Origin: Balanoglossus misakiensis | Lineage: Eukaryota; Hemichordata | Length of the DNA: 64,000 nucleotides | Reading direction: 5' to 3' | Assembly: GCA_040954595.2 (NCBI GenBank) | Contig: CM082597.2 | Location: 496,001-560,000 of the forward strand | Shown: positions 36,781-51,137 of the stretch, one piece after another | Numbering within the stretch: position 1 is the first letter of the stretch | How the letters are laid out: each line of letters starts with the position of its first letter | Translations under genes and position numbers: made by a program | The notes under the pieces: model-generated | Told to the model about the DNA's origin: nothing | What the model saw: the letters and a program-made list of their open reading frames with translations, nothing else | Databases searched by the model: none

Positions 36781-39700
36781 CTATGATTTTTTGTGAACAT
36801 CAAGTTTTGATGGGGGAGGTGCCAATGTGATTTTTGCAAAGCTGTCTTCCAAACTTGTCTGATCATCAGCACCTGTAGAACCAGAAGAACAAAGCATGAG
36901 GCAGCAGAGACTAAAATCTAAGTAATTAATGTCCCCTGTGAAAAATGGCAACTTGTTTCTTTTAAGCAGTCAAACTGACAGCAGTGAGATTTTTCAAGTC
37001 TGTGTGGTATTTTCCACACTCACACCTTTTGTCTGTAAAGTATCTTGACATCGATCTTGTCTGCATACTCCAACTGAACTCAATAACCTGCCAATACTTG
37101 GAAATTTCCACAGTCTGATTTACTGGGTACTTTGCTCTACTTGCATAAAACATGTTTAGGCTAGGACTTTGTTGTTCTCATTTTAAATCTTCTGTGATTG
37201 ATACATGCTAAGCTGCATTTTCTTATGTTTTAAAATGCCAGTGCCAATTCCAGTACTTTTGATTTATTTAAAAACAAAACAGACAAATAACATTTTATAG
37301 AAAGAGGAAGGTCTCAGACTCTGTACAGTAAAGACTAACAAAGACATATAACCTAGTTACCCAATTGCAATAAACTATATTTTGTGGGAGTCATTCTTGT
37401 ACTGAGCAAATGACCTACTACATTGTGACATCTCATAAATAAGAGAGCCAACAGAGATCGCATGGCAGTTCATATAATCAAAGATTATATGAAGATTATA
37501 ACCAAAGCTATACATCAATTCATTTTAACAACCTCAAGGGGACGTCTCAAAAAACTATCCATGTCAAATAGAAATGTGTTGTGCACAGAGACACATGAGC
37601 TAGTCCACACATATTCTGTGCATACCAGTAAGTTTATATTTTGTGTTTAAATTACCTTTGTATTTTCTCGCTGGTCCCGATATGTTCTCATGTTTGATAT
37701 CCTTTACTCCTGTGACCTTTTCGCGATATTCCAACATTTGTGTCACCAAATCTGGTCGACAAATCTTCTCCAAGGCATGTTCCAAATAATTGAAGTTATC
37801 TGCAACAGGATTATACACTGGCATTAAGAAATACTTGTAGACATGCAGTGACATCTCATGTTAGTTTGAGCCTGACCCTGAAATGTGTATGCATAATTCC
37901 AGAACAGTGTCCGAGTAACTCAATCAATGAAGCATATGAGACCTGAAACTATGCCGTGGTTCGTGAGAGTTAACTTGGACACATCATCCATCAAATGCCA
38001 TGCTTTAAAGTGATAAATAATAAATTTTCATGACGGTTTTCTACTTAAAATACTTAGAGAAACATGTCTTTAGTTGTTCACAACATATAGTTTTACTGTT
38101 TCAAAATTCATCTCAGCCATCATTATTGTATTTTACAACATGTACTCACATCACAATATTTGACAACCAACATGACTTATCTGTTTCTTAAATGTCAAAT
38201 CTTTTTCATAACAAAGGTGATGACGTGGGGAGTATTGATACAGGCATTGGCAACACTTTAATTCTTCATCCCTATTTGTCACAGCATGATTCCAGCAAAT
38301 CGCTGACAACATCAATCACAATAACCACAGTGTTATCTTTTTACTTTAGGTGTAGAGCAATAAATCTTAAGTCAAGTCATACTTTTATAGCTTTTGCTGT
38401 GAATACAAGTCTTAAGCTGTTTCTATTCACGAATGCTTCTCTTAAAATAACACAGCAATAAATCCCTTGGAAATGTAATTTATTTACAAAAGCTTACTCT
38501 GAGCTTTAGATTAACACAAAGACTTGTGGCATGTACATAAGACTGAAGTAGGTATTGAAAAGTCGTGGGTATATACTACACATGGAAAAAAAACCTTCAA
38601 ATAAAAGAAGCTTGCATGCATGGATGGAGTTTCAACATTAAAATAACCAGGCAATTATGGGAACAATTTATTTTACCAAATACCATGCTGTTGCTGCCTT
38701 ATACCCCAGAAAGCTACAATTTATTGTGCTGCAAACGAGTAACTACATAAAAAAGCAAACAGTTAACAGAACATACAAGGTAAATTAATATTATCTCAGA
38801 ACTTCTGAGTATTTTTCCTCTTGTTGACAATCTTATCAAGTTATCATACACTACCACCTGTTCCATTTTTCTGTTAGATTTTATCACCTGGATGTTTACA
38901 ATCAGGAAAAATCTTTTCCCTTTTCAGAAAATCTATGTTCCTATGGCAATGGCAACTTTGTCAATCAAAAGATCTATGGTTACTGTAGAAACCAACGCTT
39001 GAGCACCAGAAATGGAAAATCAATTGACAGCCAGTGTCAGTCAATACACAGATAACTAACAGAAAAACTTCACAAGGAGAAAGCTTGCATAATGTCATAC
39101 CAAGTGGGTGGAAAGATACAGTGTATCAACTGATTGTGTCCATGCATTTGTTTTTAGTGTTTGCTTTTAGTTCAGATGGTACTATTCACCATCTAAGATA
39201 TTCTTATCATTTCTTAAAGCCCAATGTGTTGCACTGACTGCCTTTAAACTGTATTTTTTAAAACAATATTTGGATGGTAAGCTGTGTTATTTTTTGTTGT
39301 TGGGATATTTAACTCAGTGTCTTCAAAAATTTAGATTAAATTCAGCAGCAGTAATGTTAACTTGTACTGTTTTAAGAGTCAACACATTTGAAGATATTTA
39401 AGTCAACTTCAGAAGCAATCATCTTTAGAACTGGCAAATAGGAAAATCACAGTTAATGTATACACTTGAGGCAAGGGCTGCAGCAATAGATTATAGACTA
39501 TTCAAAAGGTTAAACAGGACACAAAGTAAAGGTTGATTGCTTTGTATAGTTTTAATGTACGTAAACGAGCAGTATTCACCTTTATCACCTATTGCTCTGT
39601 CTAGACAAAGTATTTAACGTTGCAGAGACTTGCACAAATGGTCAAGTACTGTATGGAAGTCTCTTGTATCTGTGAATTGAACGATGTAATTAGCTAACAC

Positions 39701-42700
39701 CTCACTGGGCTATAGAGTTACTTTATCTATCAGTGGTATCATTGCTGGGCAGTGTTCCTGCATCCTGTCCAGAAGGTCCTAGTTTCATACTTTGCTTTTA
39801 TACCTAGCTGACACAAGAAAGGATCCTATGTTCCTGCAACTGCCGTCAAATGCAGGTTAAAAAGAGATACTGTTTGCTCTATTTAGGCTCAGTCTATGTT
39901 TGTAAAAAGAGTTGAGGCCTCAAAATTTCACAGAAAACACTGTAAAGGCAAACACACCACCCATGCATCAGACTTCATTAACAGCATCACTGCACACATA
40001 CTGCCCAGCAGGCTTTACTTGTTTACTTGGCATATACATTTCTGAAACATAGAAACCTTTGCAAAAGTGGACCTTGTGCACTAATCCACACAAACAAAAA
40101 ATTAATCCATTAAAATCCAATCAGTAGAAGCAATCTATGGTTTTGTTGTAATATGAAACATCTCTTTCAATTGTCTGAAATACTATATCACACAGACTGA
40201 AGTGAATTCCAAACCTGCACACAAATTGATGTGATAATCTACTTGCGGCAAATAATTTGGATGAAGTATTCTAGACATAAATTTAACATGAAAAATAGAC
40301 ATATCATAAAGATAATCAGATGAATTATTATATATCAGTAAAACCAGTTTGTTCTCATGGACATTAAGTTATAGTATGGTAAAGAAAGTAAAGTTGAAAA
40401 AACAGTAAACAGACATTGCTGGAGAATTCCCGTCAACAAATAATGCATGCATCATGCCCAGAAGGGTAACACCAATCTGTCTCTGTTCCATTACTTCAAA
40501 TCAGCCATCATTAGCTGTGCCCTTTACTACAAAAGGCCTTTCCACGAAGAAACAAACTAAATCACATATTGCAATAATTCTTGTCAGCCATATACTTTTC
40601 ACCTTTAGGCAATTTAATTGTCTCAGTATTCCCTTGTCGTTACATCAGTTCAATCTAATCACGAACGATATTTTTACAAATAAAAGAAAAACTGACATCT
40701 TCATTTGCTGCATTTGTGGTAATATCTTTCTGTTGTAATACATATGAATGTTTCTTAGGGGTCTTGTCAAAATCAAACAGGGAGGCTTGCCCCGGCGCTC
40801 CCCGGCGCGCCCTTTCACGCCGATGAATATTCATATATTATGCACGCATATTCATGAGCTTTGCATATCATTAGTTCCCTACGTTGTCAACAACGCGTTG
40901 GGGCCAGAAATGCCGGTAAAGTCGACACACGCCTAAGAGTAGCTATTGTTTTGCAACAAGTTTTCAAAAGTACCACTACAGCAACATGATTCTTTTGGGA
41001 TTAGTATTATTGTGGCATTTTGGAACAAAATAGAGAATAGGCAGGGAAACGCAACAGTAGTGCCCCCCCCCCCCTTTCAGCTCTGCTGAAAAAAACCAAA
41101 ACGTTATGAAATGTTGAGAAAAGTAAGTAAAGTATCTTTTGTAACTTTATTATAAAAACACATGAAATATTGGAATTTTTTCTCTTTTCATCCTAGTTTT
41201 ACAAGCAAATTTTTCGATAAGCGAAACAGGCTACAGCTAGTCAATGCTGCCTCGAATGGGGTACGTTCCGGTCAGTCACGCACTGAGTTTTCATGATGAT
41301 CGTAACAGTGGCACAGTGGCATTTTTCGGGGGGGTGGCCGCAGTGAATGAATTGATGGTCAGTTTCAAATTCACGTGTAAAATTTTAACATTTTTATGTT
41401 CAAATCCAGTCAGTTCAATGTATTGTCTAAACAATATTCCTGAAATAAAAGTTGACAGCAAAGTGAATACTACGAGCGTGCATGCATGATAGCATTGCTC
41501 GCTGAACTTTCAACAAAATCTATTGACGTATAGTGGTTTAGTCCAAATGCGTCTTTGCCACGCTCTCGGGTTGCGTGAATATTGATGAGAAACTTATTAC
41601 TGCGAACGTACATTCACAACGTGAAACTAGTCCTATTATTCCAAAGCCCTTGCCAAATGGTCAAATCAGGGTAGTAAAAGATGAGTGGCCGGCCAGACCG
41701 GGGCCAGACGTCCTGCACCTGTGTCTACCGGCTTTTGACGTGAATAATACTTATATATAATTCCCCCGTATTTCGAACGAGTGTGCCTGCGTCGCGGACG
41801 AGTGATTCCCCGTATAGCGGCCGTATCCCTCCGAGCCGCAGGCGAGGAGGGATACAGCTATACGGGGAATCACGAGTTCGCGACGCAGGTACACGAGTGA
41901 GGAATACGGGGGAATTATATGTTTATCACATACATAGATCCGCTAATTTTGATTTTCAAATAAATCTCTTTGTGGTTGCGATAAAATTTGGAACTATTTT
42001 GTGCAAAATTGAAGATCGATGTTATGCGGTCTATCTATCAGGTGACTCAGGTCACGACCTGGACGATTCTGGTTTTGGCGATGACCCGTCTGTCGTGCGT
42101 CAGCTGGATTTCATCGTCCGTTAAGTTTCACTGGAGCAGGAAACCTTTCTTATGCCTTTTGCTTTATGACTAGACCGTTTTGCTCTAATCGTCGCATCAA
42201 AATTTTTGCGAATACTCAGTTTTGTACCTGTCGCTCGTTCGACAACGCGACGACATTGGCTCAGCACTGACGACCTCGCGACAGTTTTGGTGCCGGTTGG
42301 TGCGATAAAAATGTACACAGGTAAAACTAATCGTCGATCGTCCATATTTACACATACGAAACATTTTATTTATCTTTGCTTATTTTTTAATATTGAAATA
42401 AAACCAACAATTGCACTGAATTTTGTCGCCCTAAGAGGACTTTGTTTACAAGTTTAAAATAGTTCCGTTTGGTGACGTCAGAGGGATGGGTATTACAATA
42501 ACGCTTGGTGCAAATTTACCTACGTCTGACGTCATACTATGGTATATGCGGAGCTATGTATGTGATAATTCGCATAAATTACGAGGTCAACATGTGTGGT
42601 ATTGCCGGTAACGTAGCGATCGATCGACCCGGTAAAAAGATGAGTGGCTAGACGGAGCCCTGACGTCCTGCACCCGTGTCTAAACGGCTTTTGACGTGAA

Positions 42701-44238
42701 TAATAATTTAAATAAATTACAAGGTCAACATGTGGCCGATTTCATCATGTATAAAAAAGCACATGGGTTCAAACCATGCATTGTCTGCTCAGGTCAAGTT
42801 TCAGGCATTCTGCATCGCATCTAGCTCGGTGTCAGAGTTGTTTCCCACACCAAAAACTTAGAAGACAGTCATTTCAATTACGGCCTCCGGCCAAACTCAA
42901 CACACACACGCAGACACACAAAACCGGAACTGCAACTTTATTCACAAATCTGCAGAATTCCCGTGCAAAAAACTCAACATACACATCCATTTGTCGCACC
43001 ATGAATCTTTTTAGACTTTCCCCCGGCCATGTCGTCGCTTGATAGTGTCAGGTTTGCAACACATTGTTGCCAAATCGCATTGTTTTCTCGGCATATCACT
43101 AACGCCGGGGAGGTCCGCCTGCGCCGATTGCGTCACCTGGCACGCTTCCTGTAACTAATTACTATTCATGAGGTTAATTAGCTCATTAGAGGGTCGTCTG
43201 CAGGCGTGAAAGGGCGCGCCAGGGCACGCCAAGGCGCGCCGGGGAGCGCCTGGGCAAGCCCCCCTGTTTGATTTTGACAAGACCCCTTAATGATTTTTGC
43301 GACATGCAACAATAATAAGTTATACTTTTCAAAAAATGTAACATCTAGAGACATAATGTAGTATCATGTTTGAAACTGTATTGCCTATTTAACTATAGAT
43401 AATTCACCATCTCACAATAGGGTACCTATAAGGTTTACTTATGATAAAAATGTTATTACAGAGTGACTTATTTCAGTAGGTAGGTCCAAATTTGAAAAGA
43501 CGAAAGATATATATAGAATTGCCAGATAATGTTTTCAAATTCTATAAAGCTGAGATATGTTCTACTCTTTGTGGAAATTCTTAACATTTGAAGCTGTTCA
43601 AATGTTACATGGGCTGTAAAGTAAATACACGTACATGTCGACAATAGAAAATGTCTCTTCAAAAACTTCTACAAGCCTGTTCTCTTTTGCTATAAATGCC
43701 TACAGTGTTGAAATAAAAGATTTGATTACCAGGTAAATGTCATGCACTCACTACTTCAGGGTTCTTAGAATTAAAAAATGGTTTATGCTCCAAGCAATAT
43801 ATAACATCAGCGAAAGGCAGCCCATCACATTTACATTTAGATGCATGCAACATACTTTCTGTGCATTTTAGAAGCACTACATTAAAAAGGCCATTTCAGC
43901 TGAAATGGTATTTTCATTCATGCAAGGGGCCAATTCGATCTCGTAATTCCGTTTAGGGTAAAAGTCAAAAACTGTATAAAGTTGCAGGAGTTTGAAGAGG
44001 TGAAATACCACATACCAGAGCTGTATTAAAGTACTCTGAGTATTACAGGGATTAAACACCTACCTTTACCTAATTTTGAAACTTTTTCTAAATGTCTGAA
44101 TAAATCTTTCTGTTCCTTGATTCTGTCTTTTTCATCTGCAGGGATGGAATCGGCACATGCAGCAATCAGAGCCTTTAGTTCCATCTCAGATATATTGTCA
44201 CTTAATTTCTGCAGCAGTTGACTGTAGTCGTCAGCCAT
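36781..44238 (-). CDS. PEA15: PEA-15-like death-effector-domain protein
   Basis: The predicted product is 136 residues (human PEA-15 130) in three coding exons: 44064-44238, 37656-37799, 36781-36872. PEA-15 is a cytoplasmic adaptor that binds ERK1/2 and FADD through a death-effector domain. Residues 1-90 form a DED: MADDYSQLLQKL and NISEMELKALIAAC, then FRHLEK, NFNYLEHALEKICRPDL and LEYREKV, each with a counterpart in human PEA-15. The C-terminal tail keeps the ISGPARKYK and ITLAPPPSK blocks, parallel to human IPSAKKYK and IKLAPPPKK. The basophilic phosphosite corresponding to human Ser116 (RQPS) is not evident; the region reads DQTSLEDS. The start lies in an exon whose acceptor is at 44267, so a non-coding first exon is expected upstream. 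Intron 1 of the coding part is 6.3 kb and holds a transposon. Confidence 0.9.
41677..41750. repeat. Internal direct repeat of the transposon, unit 1
   Basis: Starts AAAAGATGAGTGGC and includes GACGTCCTGCACC and GGCTTTTGACGTGAATAATA. A second copy lies at 42635-42706 with a few substitutions. The two units bracket about 0.9 kb that includes the palindrome and a 21-nt inverted repeat pair. Confidence 0.75.
41755..41920. repeat. 166-bp palindrome inside the transposon
   Basis: The left arm 41755-41832 and right arm 41846-41920 are reverse complements at about 90 percent by eye, with a 13-base centre. The outer ends are ATATAATTCCCCCGTATT and its complement. This is a fold-back structure, possibly a separate small element nested in the larger transposon. 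Confidence 0.85.
41923..42568. repeat. Segment bounded by 21-nt inverted repeats
   Basis: TTATCACATACATAGATCCGC at 41923-41943 pairs with GCGGAGCTATGTATGTGATAA at 42548-42568 with one mismatch. It lies directly to the right of the palindrome and suggests another nested insertion of about 645 bp. Confidence 0.65.
42635..42706. repeat. Internal direct repeat of the transposon, unit 2
   Basis: Second copy of the unit at 41677-41750; it shares AAAAGATGAGTGGC, GACGTCCTGCACC and the TTTTGACGTGAATAATA end. Confidence 0.75.
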
Positions 44239-47200
44239 GGTGTGAGTGAAGTGTCAATTCCACAAACTATGGAGAGAAAATTTAAACCAGATTATGAACT
44301 GAATGTGCTCCTGTGTTTTGAAAACCAAATAGATTTATACTGAAAAACATAGCACATTTTCACTGCTACGTCATTTCTGTAACTGTAGAAATTGAGATAC
44401 GTTATTTTGTGACAGTATTTCAGATAGATTTTTTATGTTTGATACACAGCATGTTTTGATCACCCAGAGTAAGATATTCTAAACATTATGGTTGTATGTG
44501 CATTGCAACTGGAAATAAACATTTCTGATCAATAATTTCAAGTCTACCATATTTATAACTGTCAGAAATTACCAACATGGAAAATACGGCAACCTAGTAT
44601 GATCTTGTAGTGACTTGATTCTTAATAACTTTACCAGACAAACTATTTTATTTGCTTTGTACCCGGTATAGGCCACTGAACTATATCAAATATTTGCTGA
44701 ATAAGTGTACATTGTTAATTAATAGATGACTGATTTCAATATGCTTCAAAATATTTCCCCTTATTACACCGAGTTCATCAAACTCTGAGTAACTGAAATT
44801 GACAGATTAATTTAACATTAGTGCAATGACCTGATGGTAATTTTGTGTGGTCTGAGCTCTACATGTATTATTGCTCTAGTTAAATTATAAGTTAAACTGC
44901 ATTCACATAACGTTATGTTGACATTTCTAGATATACTGAATATTAATGAAATGGAGTTTGTAATTAAAATGTATTGAATAATAGGAACTGGATTTGGCTC
45001 TTTTAAAGAAAAACATTTATGTTTTGTCTGTTATACACAGACAACATAAACTTCGGAATGCAATGTAAGAGGGTGGATATTTCATTTCTTTCAGTTATTT
45101 TTACGCCTGATCTGAAACACAAACCTCTAATGGTATGCGTTTCATCTAAAGAATTAATGACTTATCATTATTACCACCAGTCTAACACACACTACATCTC
45201 AGATTTATAGATTCATTTCAATAAAATGCGTTGGAAATGGCACAGTCTGCCTGATGATAAGATTCTTTCACAGGATCAGTTTCTGTTTTAATTTGAAATA
45301 ATTACGTGAGTCATGTCTGGCAGCAAACTTGAAATTCCACAACTAAATATACATGCACACTTACTGTTTTCATACAAAAATACAACCAAATCATTATCAA
45401 TTAAAATTTTATCTTTTCATACTAAACAATAATCATTTTCTGTTTTCCTTTGCTATTTTTCTTGCCCAATTTATGCACATTATGTAAATTGAAGAGAAAC
45501 ATTTCACTGTATTGCAACTAATTGATATTGTTCTGGAGCTTTGTGAAATCACTCAGTTTTGACATTTTCTTGAAGAAAAACAAAATACCACACCTCTCTC
45601 ATAAAGTCCTCCATCTGCACCTAATGTAAGAGTGAATGTTTATAATTCATCAATACTCAATAAAAATCAGTAGAAATATTATTATCACTACCTTGGAATA
45701 AAAATCACACATGAAAACTCAATAGTCAAGAATCGACGAAGGTGCTGACCCAAACATAAACAACACAGTGCTTTCATTAAAATCACCAGATGATTTGTTG
45801 GATAAAATTGCGAAATGCAAAATTGATCAATTACCCTGACTTCAAATTCAGCATGGAAAGAGAATCTAGGGGTGAATATATTGAACTGTTGTTACCAGCA
45901 TGTGTTTGTTACCATGAGAACAATGAGATGTTTCTATGACAACCATCCCAGATTAATTTGTTTGATAGACGCAATTTTCAAGAAGTTGCATTTTAAGCTT
46001 AAGGATTACACAGTAGACTTTATCGATTTTCACTCAGCAATACCTTTCAAATTTTACTGCTACTTTTTCCATCATGATTTTCTTTCCCGTTTCCATTATC
46101 AAGCCATCTCTCTCATCGAACACTTTATTGTACATTAATGAGCAATTAATCAACTTGCAACTTTATTAAGCAATCAATCTTATTAGTTATATCTTACCCA
46201 CAAATATCTAAATGTACATATAGTCATAATCAGTATGCAAGTAAACAGTTTAATTATGAATGTGATAGTTTGAATATGCTATGAATATTGATTGATGAAT
46301 ATTCATGACAGATAAGAAATGTTCATCTATTCAGAAATGAAAAGAAAAGAAAAGTGAGCTTATATAATGTATAAAAATTATGCTTTGAAATATCCATGTA
46401 ATAACTGTAATTTGGCATGTGTAAATTTGAGTGATAAGAAAGAAATCAACAGCCATCTTGGGATTCTATCAACGGAGATTTCATCACTACCTAAGTAGCA
46501 CTAACTATTTAAGATAACGTATTCACTATGTGCTGGTCACAAAATAGCATGATTTTGGAATGAAAATGTAAATAAGCCATGATATTAATACATGATTGCA
46601 GATACTGTGAAATAACTTGAGTCATTGAAAATTGATAGGGTTTAGATAAAAAGTCCATTTTGCATCTGGTACTATTTTATTTAGAAGGATGATATGTAAG
46701 GTATACCACATAGGTTATAATTATCTGTAAATAAGATGCAGTAATCTGTAAGTACTCAATCCATCTTGAGTCATCTCCAATGCTATAATCGTAAGGGATC
46801 ACCTCAAAAGTTAATTAAAACACCTTGGCCATTTCACCAGCAAGCTTAATTGATAACAGTATATGAAACTGAAATATTTTAGAGCAGGACAAAATCATTA
46901 TCCGCTAACATTACATTTACGATTAATAATATAAATACACTTGCATTGGTGATTATTGTTAGAACATATTGTTTTCTGTCGATGACATTGCTGCTTGATA
47001 CTAGGCCAACGAACTCAAACTAGCTCTTCAGATAAATCTGGTATCTCTTCTTACAAAGCACTTCACAGTCAATCGTCTTAAGATTACATGGTGACATCTT
47101 ATCAGCTGACCTCCGTCTTTAATCTCACTCCAAAGGCAGAGGATTAAGATTACTGATAAAGTATATTAAGGTGGTTCGGTAACATTCGACGAAAGTCTTT

Positions 47201-50200
47201 CATAGCAAGTTTTAGCAGTTTTAATCAAGATATTTGCTTCAAATTTTCAACATCTGTCCCTTGCAAGATGTTTTTATCAAAACAATAGACTGCCATGTTC
47301 ATGAAAAATGGCATCCATGAACAAAGTCATATTTTCACCTTCGTTTAATCTCCAATGCTACTTTTATCATTCCACTTATAGTATTTTTTTCACATGAAAC
47401 ATTTTGATCATTTTATGCAGTATTTTTTTATATAAAATACACTGTTATATATATTATTTTTTTTGGGGGGGGGGCTAAATGTTTGAAAAAAATCATAAAA
47501 CTTGCGTCAAATTACAGAAAAATCTTGCAAACAAATAATGCATCATGTACGTCACATGCACAGCCTAAACTTCAAAACCCATCTGGCCACAGCTGTCTTC
47601 TGAAAAATTTAACCAATTGACCCCTTAGGGCACAAACCAGATATCCTTGTATTGTCGCCATGACAATTAACTACTACTCAATGAGTTCAGGAAAACCTTA
47701 ATGTCTGAAGTCTTAATTCATCTTGTGGTCTTCCTATCCACTTTCTCATAGAATGTGACATTTCAAAATCTCTCTAGAATGCAATGTTTTAAAACTATCT
47801 GAAATATTTTGTAAAGTTTACAGACTCATGACACTGGGTCAAAGGACTGACTGCAATAAAACTCAATGATTGTAGCACATGTTTGGTTAAGTTTACCAGT
47901 ATGTGTGTTGGTGCTACACACACATTTTATAGTTGAGTGGAAAGGGGTTAAGTTTTAGTTTCTTTTGATTAGTTTATTGAAGTACTAGTAGACCAATTCA
48001 TCTATTATCTGCAGCTTGACCTGTAATAACCTGTATGAAAGTATACAGTGTACACTTTTGTGATAAAATATTTCGTACTGACCAAATTCAATATTTTCCG
48101 AAACATAATTGCGAATTAGCTTGAAAATTTGAAGGCAATTCTTGTTGATTTTGTACTTCACAGAAATTTAGTAACACAGGAAAGAACATTGACCAAAGCA
48201 CATAATTGTAATCTCTGACCTGACCTGACCTCGACGTTAAAGGAAATAGGAATAATTCATATCCTGGCTGTATTATTTTCAGCCTATAAATTATTTTCAG
48301 CCTATATACATGTATGTACCGGTATATGAATATGGGATTGCTCGTCGACAACTGAAAGACTGTATTCTCTTTTCATTTTATATTAGTTTCTATCTTCCTT
48401 TATATCAAAATGATACGTAAATGTAGCTTTCAAATTACATTTATGACATTTCCCTGACCACATTGAAGGGAAATGGCATTAGAAAAACCTGATCTTTAAA
48501 AATTCATGATAAAAACAATAATTTATTAATGCAAAATTAACAGATGTATCACACACTGTGGACGGTACTTTACTTCATAATGAATTTTGCATTTAAGCTG
48601 GTTTAATATTACATAACTGTACAGATATTGCACGATGGACAAATACGAGTGAAAAAGTCGTTCTGTATGTGGCTTTACTGAAATATAGTCGTCTGGACCA
48701 ATATACTGTATAATGTTGTCTTTGAATATAAGTTGAAAACTATCACCTGCTTATTTTGTCCGACTTGTTTATCATCAATAACTGTGTGTATACCTGCAGG
48801 CTATTCTGTTCAATGAAAAGGGAACTACTTTGTGTTGGGGATGCCAAACGATAATGGCAGGCGTGACTTGTATGTAAAGTATGTCTGGTTATTACGTGTG
48901 AGCGTATTACTACACACAAAGCAGACTTAACCAACAAAGACACTATTGTGACGTCACGACTGATTCCATACAAATTGTATTTATACAGGTGCAATGACTG
49001 CTCGCATATCCGTTAAAATTATTATGAATAGACATAATTTTTTATTTCAAAAGGAAAAGACATGAACATAATTGTAAAACCACACACACTCGTTATAACT
49101 ATAAGAACATTTTGCTTTTAGTTTTACCAATTTTTGCAGAAATATTTTGGAAATATACAACAGATATAAATATGAATGTTAATCTCATATAATCATTGAA
49201 ATATTATATCCCTAAGGGCCTTCATCACTTCTTCATATTAATGTGGAAATATGTATACCAAATGACCACACTATCCAGGCAACAATATCATAGATTAAAA
49301 ACATAAATTCCCTCAGTACAAAAACTAACTAAAATTCCTCTTTGGCAATCTGGTTTTCTTTCATTTACACAGCATGTACTTTTTGAAACAGCTGTCAAAG
49401 CCCACCCTGGAATAACCAGACAAGGTCTATACCCTGGAGTACAACAATTTCATTAGCACACTAACCTAGATCAGCCATTGAACAGCCATCATCCCATTTC
49501 ATACCCCACATATCACAAATATCTCTGTGAAATAGTTCTAATATTATGTGTTAAGTAAAAATTAAACCTACCTGGAGCAGAAAATATCTACATAAAACAG
49601 ACAATGACTTAGTTGTATGGACTTGTAAGTTTATTACATGTAATGAAACAAACAACGGATGCATTTACCATACATTACAAATATTCTAAGTGATGTAGTA
49701 ACAAACATCATGAGAAATTTCTTTTTGCAAACACTATTGCCAGTGGGTAAATAACTTCATATGTGTGATTACTCTGACAACCAGTTCTTAATTAAGTTTG
49801 TTCCACATTTTTTTAATTCATGAATGAGAAGTTCCTATCTTTAACTATATACTGAAGCATTGATACAATTTTTTTCCAACTCTTTCCAGATGAATCTAAT
49901 TCCCTGGACCCACCAAAACTATTTGATTCTCTTCTCCTTTCTTACTACACTGTAGACAGACAATCTATGAAGAGGTACTCTCTTAGTCTGCATATTACAT
50001 GTAGTACACAGTCGCCCTATTGTATACACTGTCTCGACTACCTAGGGACCATTTGAATTGGTCTAGGCTGAAGTGTATTTACCCAAAAACCAAAAGCAAC
50101 ACATCAGCAGACTGATTATCTTGCTGTTCTCAATACTGAATTCTCTGATGAGGGACTTCAAAGCATGAATGGATGATAATGGAAAACTAGTCTCTGATTT

Positions 50201-50924
50201 TGTTTTGACAGTCTTGGCCTATTAGGTAGCAGCTTGAAAGAACCGGGGAAAATTCATCTCAGAATTACCAAGTGTCTGGTTTCAAGGCAGACACATTCAA
50301 CTGCTCTTTAGGGGCGGTCTCCAAATCTATTTGTCTGAAAATCACTGAATAATATCTTAATTTTTGAAAAAAAAAATAGTTTCACCAACACTATCACACT
50401 AGCCTTTTTTGTATATGTAATTCTGACATGGTAATCTGAGAGCAATGAATACAAGTTTAGCAAAACCATTCAGTCATCAATGACTTTGGTTGAAATTATG
50501 TGTTGTACCACAGAAAATGATCCCTTTGCCTCTAACACTATGGACAGTCATAGCAAGATCAGACTTCTTAATGGAGACAAACATCTCGTGTCTGAATGAA
50601 TTGGCTATCAACTGTAGGTCTAGCAATATCACAAGGCTTATTGCTAAATTAATTCTCCCTTCTCTAGCCATGCCCACAGTTAATTTCCGAGACCATGGTT
50701 CAGTTGTCAATCTCACCAACATTCATTCAAAGCAATTTCTAATCAAACTAAAATAACATATTTGAAGCAAATATTTCATTTAAAAAAATTTTTGCTTTGT
50801 GTTTTATTGCCATTCTTTCAATTCACAACAAAAAACTTGGATCAAGGGAAAAATTACATTATGTACAACCAAGTTTCACTTAATAATTAAAAAATCGCAT
50901 CAAGGACACGGTGGTCTGTATAGC

Positions 50925-51043
50925 TGTATAGCTCTCAAATCACAGCAAAAGAAGGCGATACAAAAGCTTGGGGTGTGTTGCGCTGACCTGCGTTAACAGA
51001 TCCCGTGAGGAGTACGGTGCCCAGAGCGCTAACACATCCCCAA
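50925..51043. repeat. 119-bp direct repeat with internal hairpin, copy 1
   Basis: Differs from 51138-51256 at only four positions; the copies are offset by 213 bases. Within it GGGGTGTGTTGCGCT (50970-50984) can pair with AGCGCTAACACATCCCC (51025-51041), giving a stem around a loop of about 40 nt. It is not coding in any frame I can justify and no known RNA family is recognised. Confidence 0.9.
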
Positions 51044-51137
51044 ACTCCCATGACCTCTTTTGCACACAACAATACAATGGCGGACTCGTGCGAGCCTCTC
51101 ACAAACATAATCATCCCTATGTCTACAAAATGAACAC

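Larger units (their letters stand above)
40758..43286. mobile_element. 2.5 kb non-autonomous inverted-repeat DNA transposon
   Basis: The ends are GGGGTCTTGTCAAAATCAAA at 40758 and its exact reverse complement ending at 43286, flanked by direct TTA at 40755-40757 and 43287-43289 (probable 3-bp target-site duplication). The terminal inverted repeats run about 65 bp on the left; the right one carries an extra 20-odd bases of GCGCGCC-type sequence. No transposase frame is present. A 3-bp TWA duplication fits PIF/Harbinger, but the superfamily is inferred. The interior is higher in GC than its surroundings and contains nested repeats (41755-41920, 41677-41750/42635-42706). It lies in the PEA15 intron. 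Confidence 0.85.

Noticed and set aside
41783-42124. 113-codon open frame inside the transposon
   Set aside because: It starts inside the palindrome and shows no transposase or other domain features.
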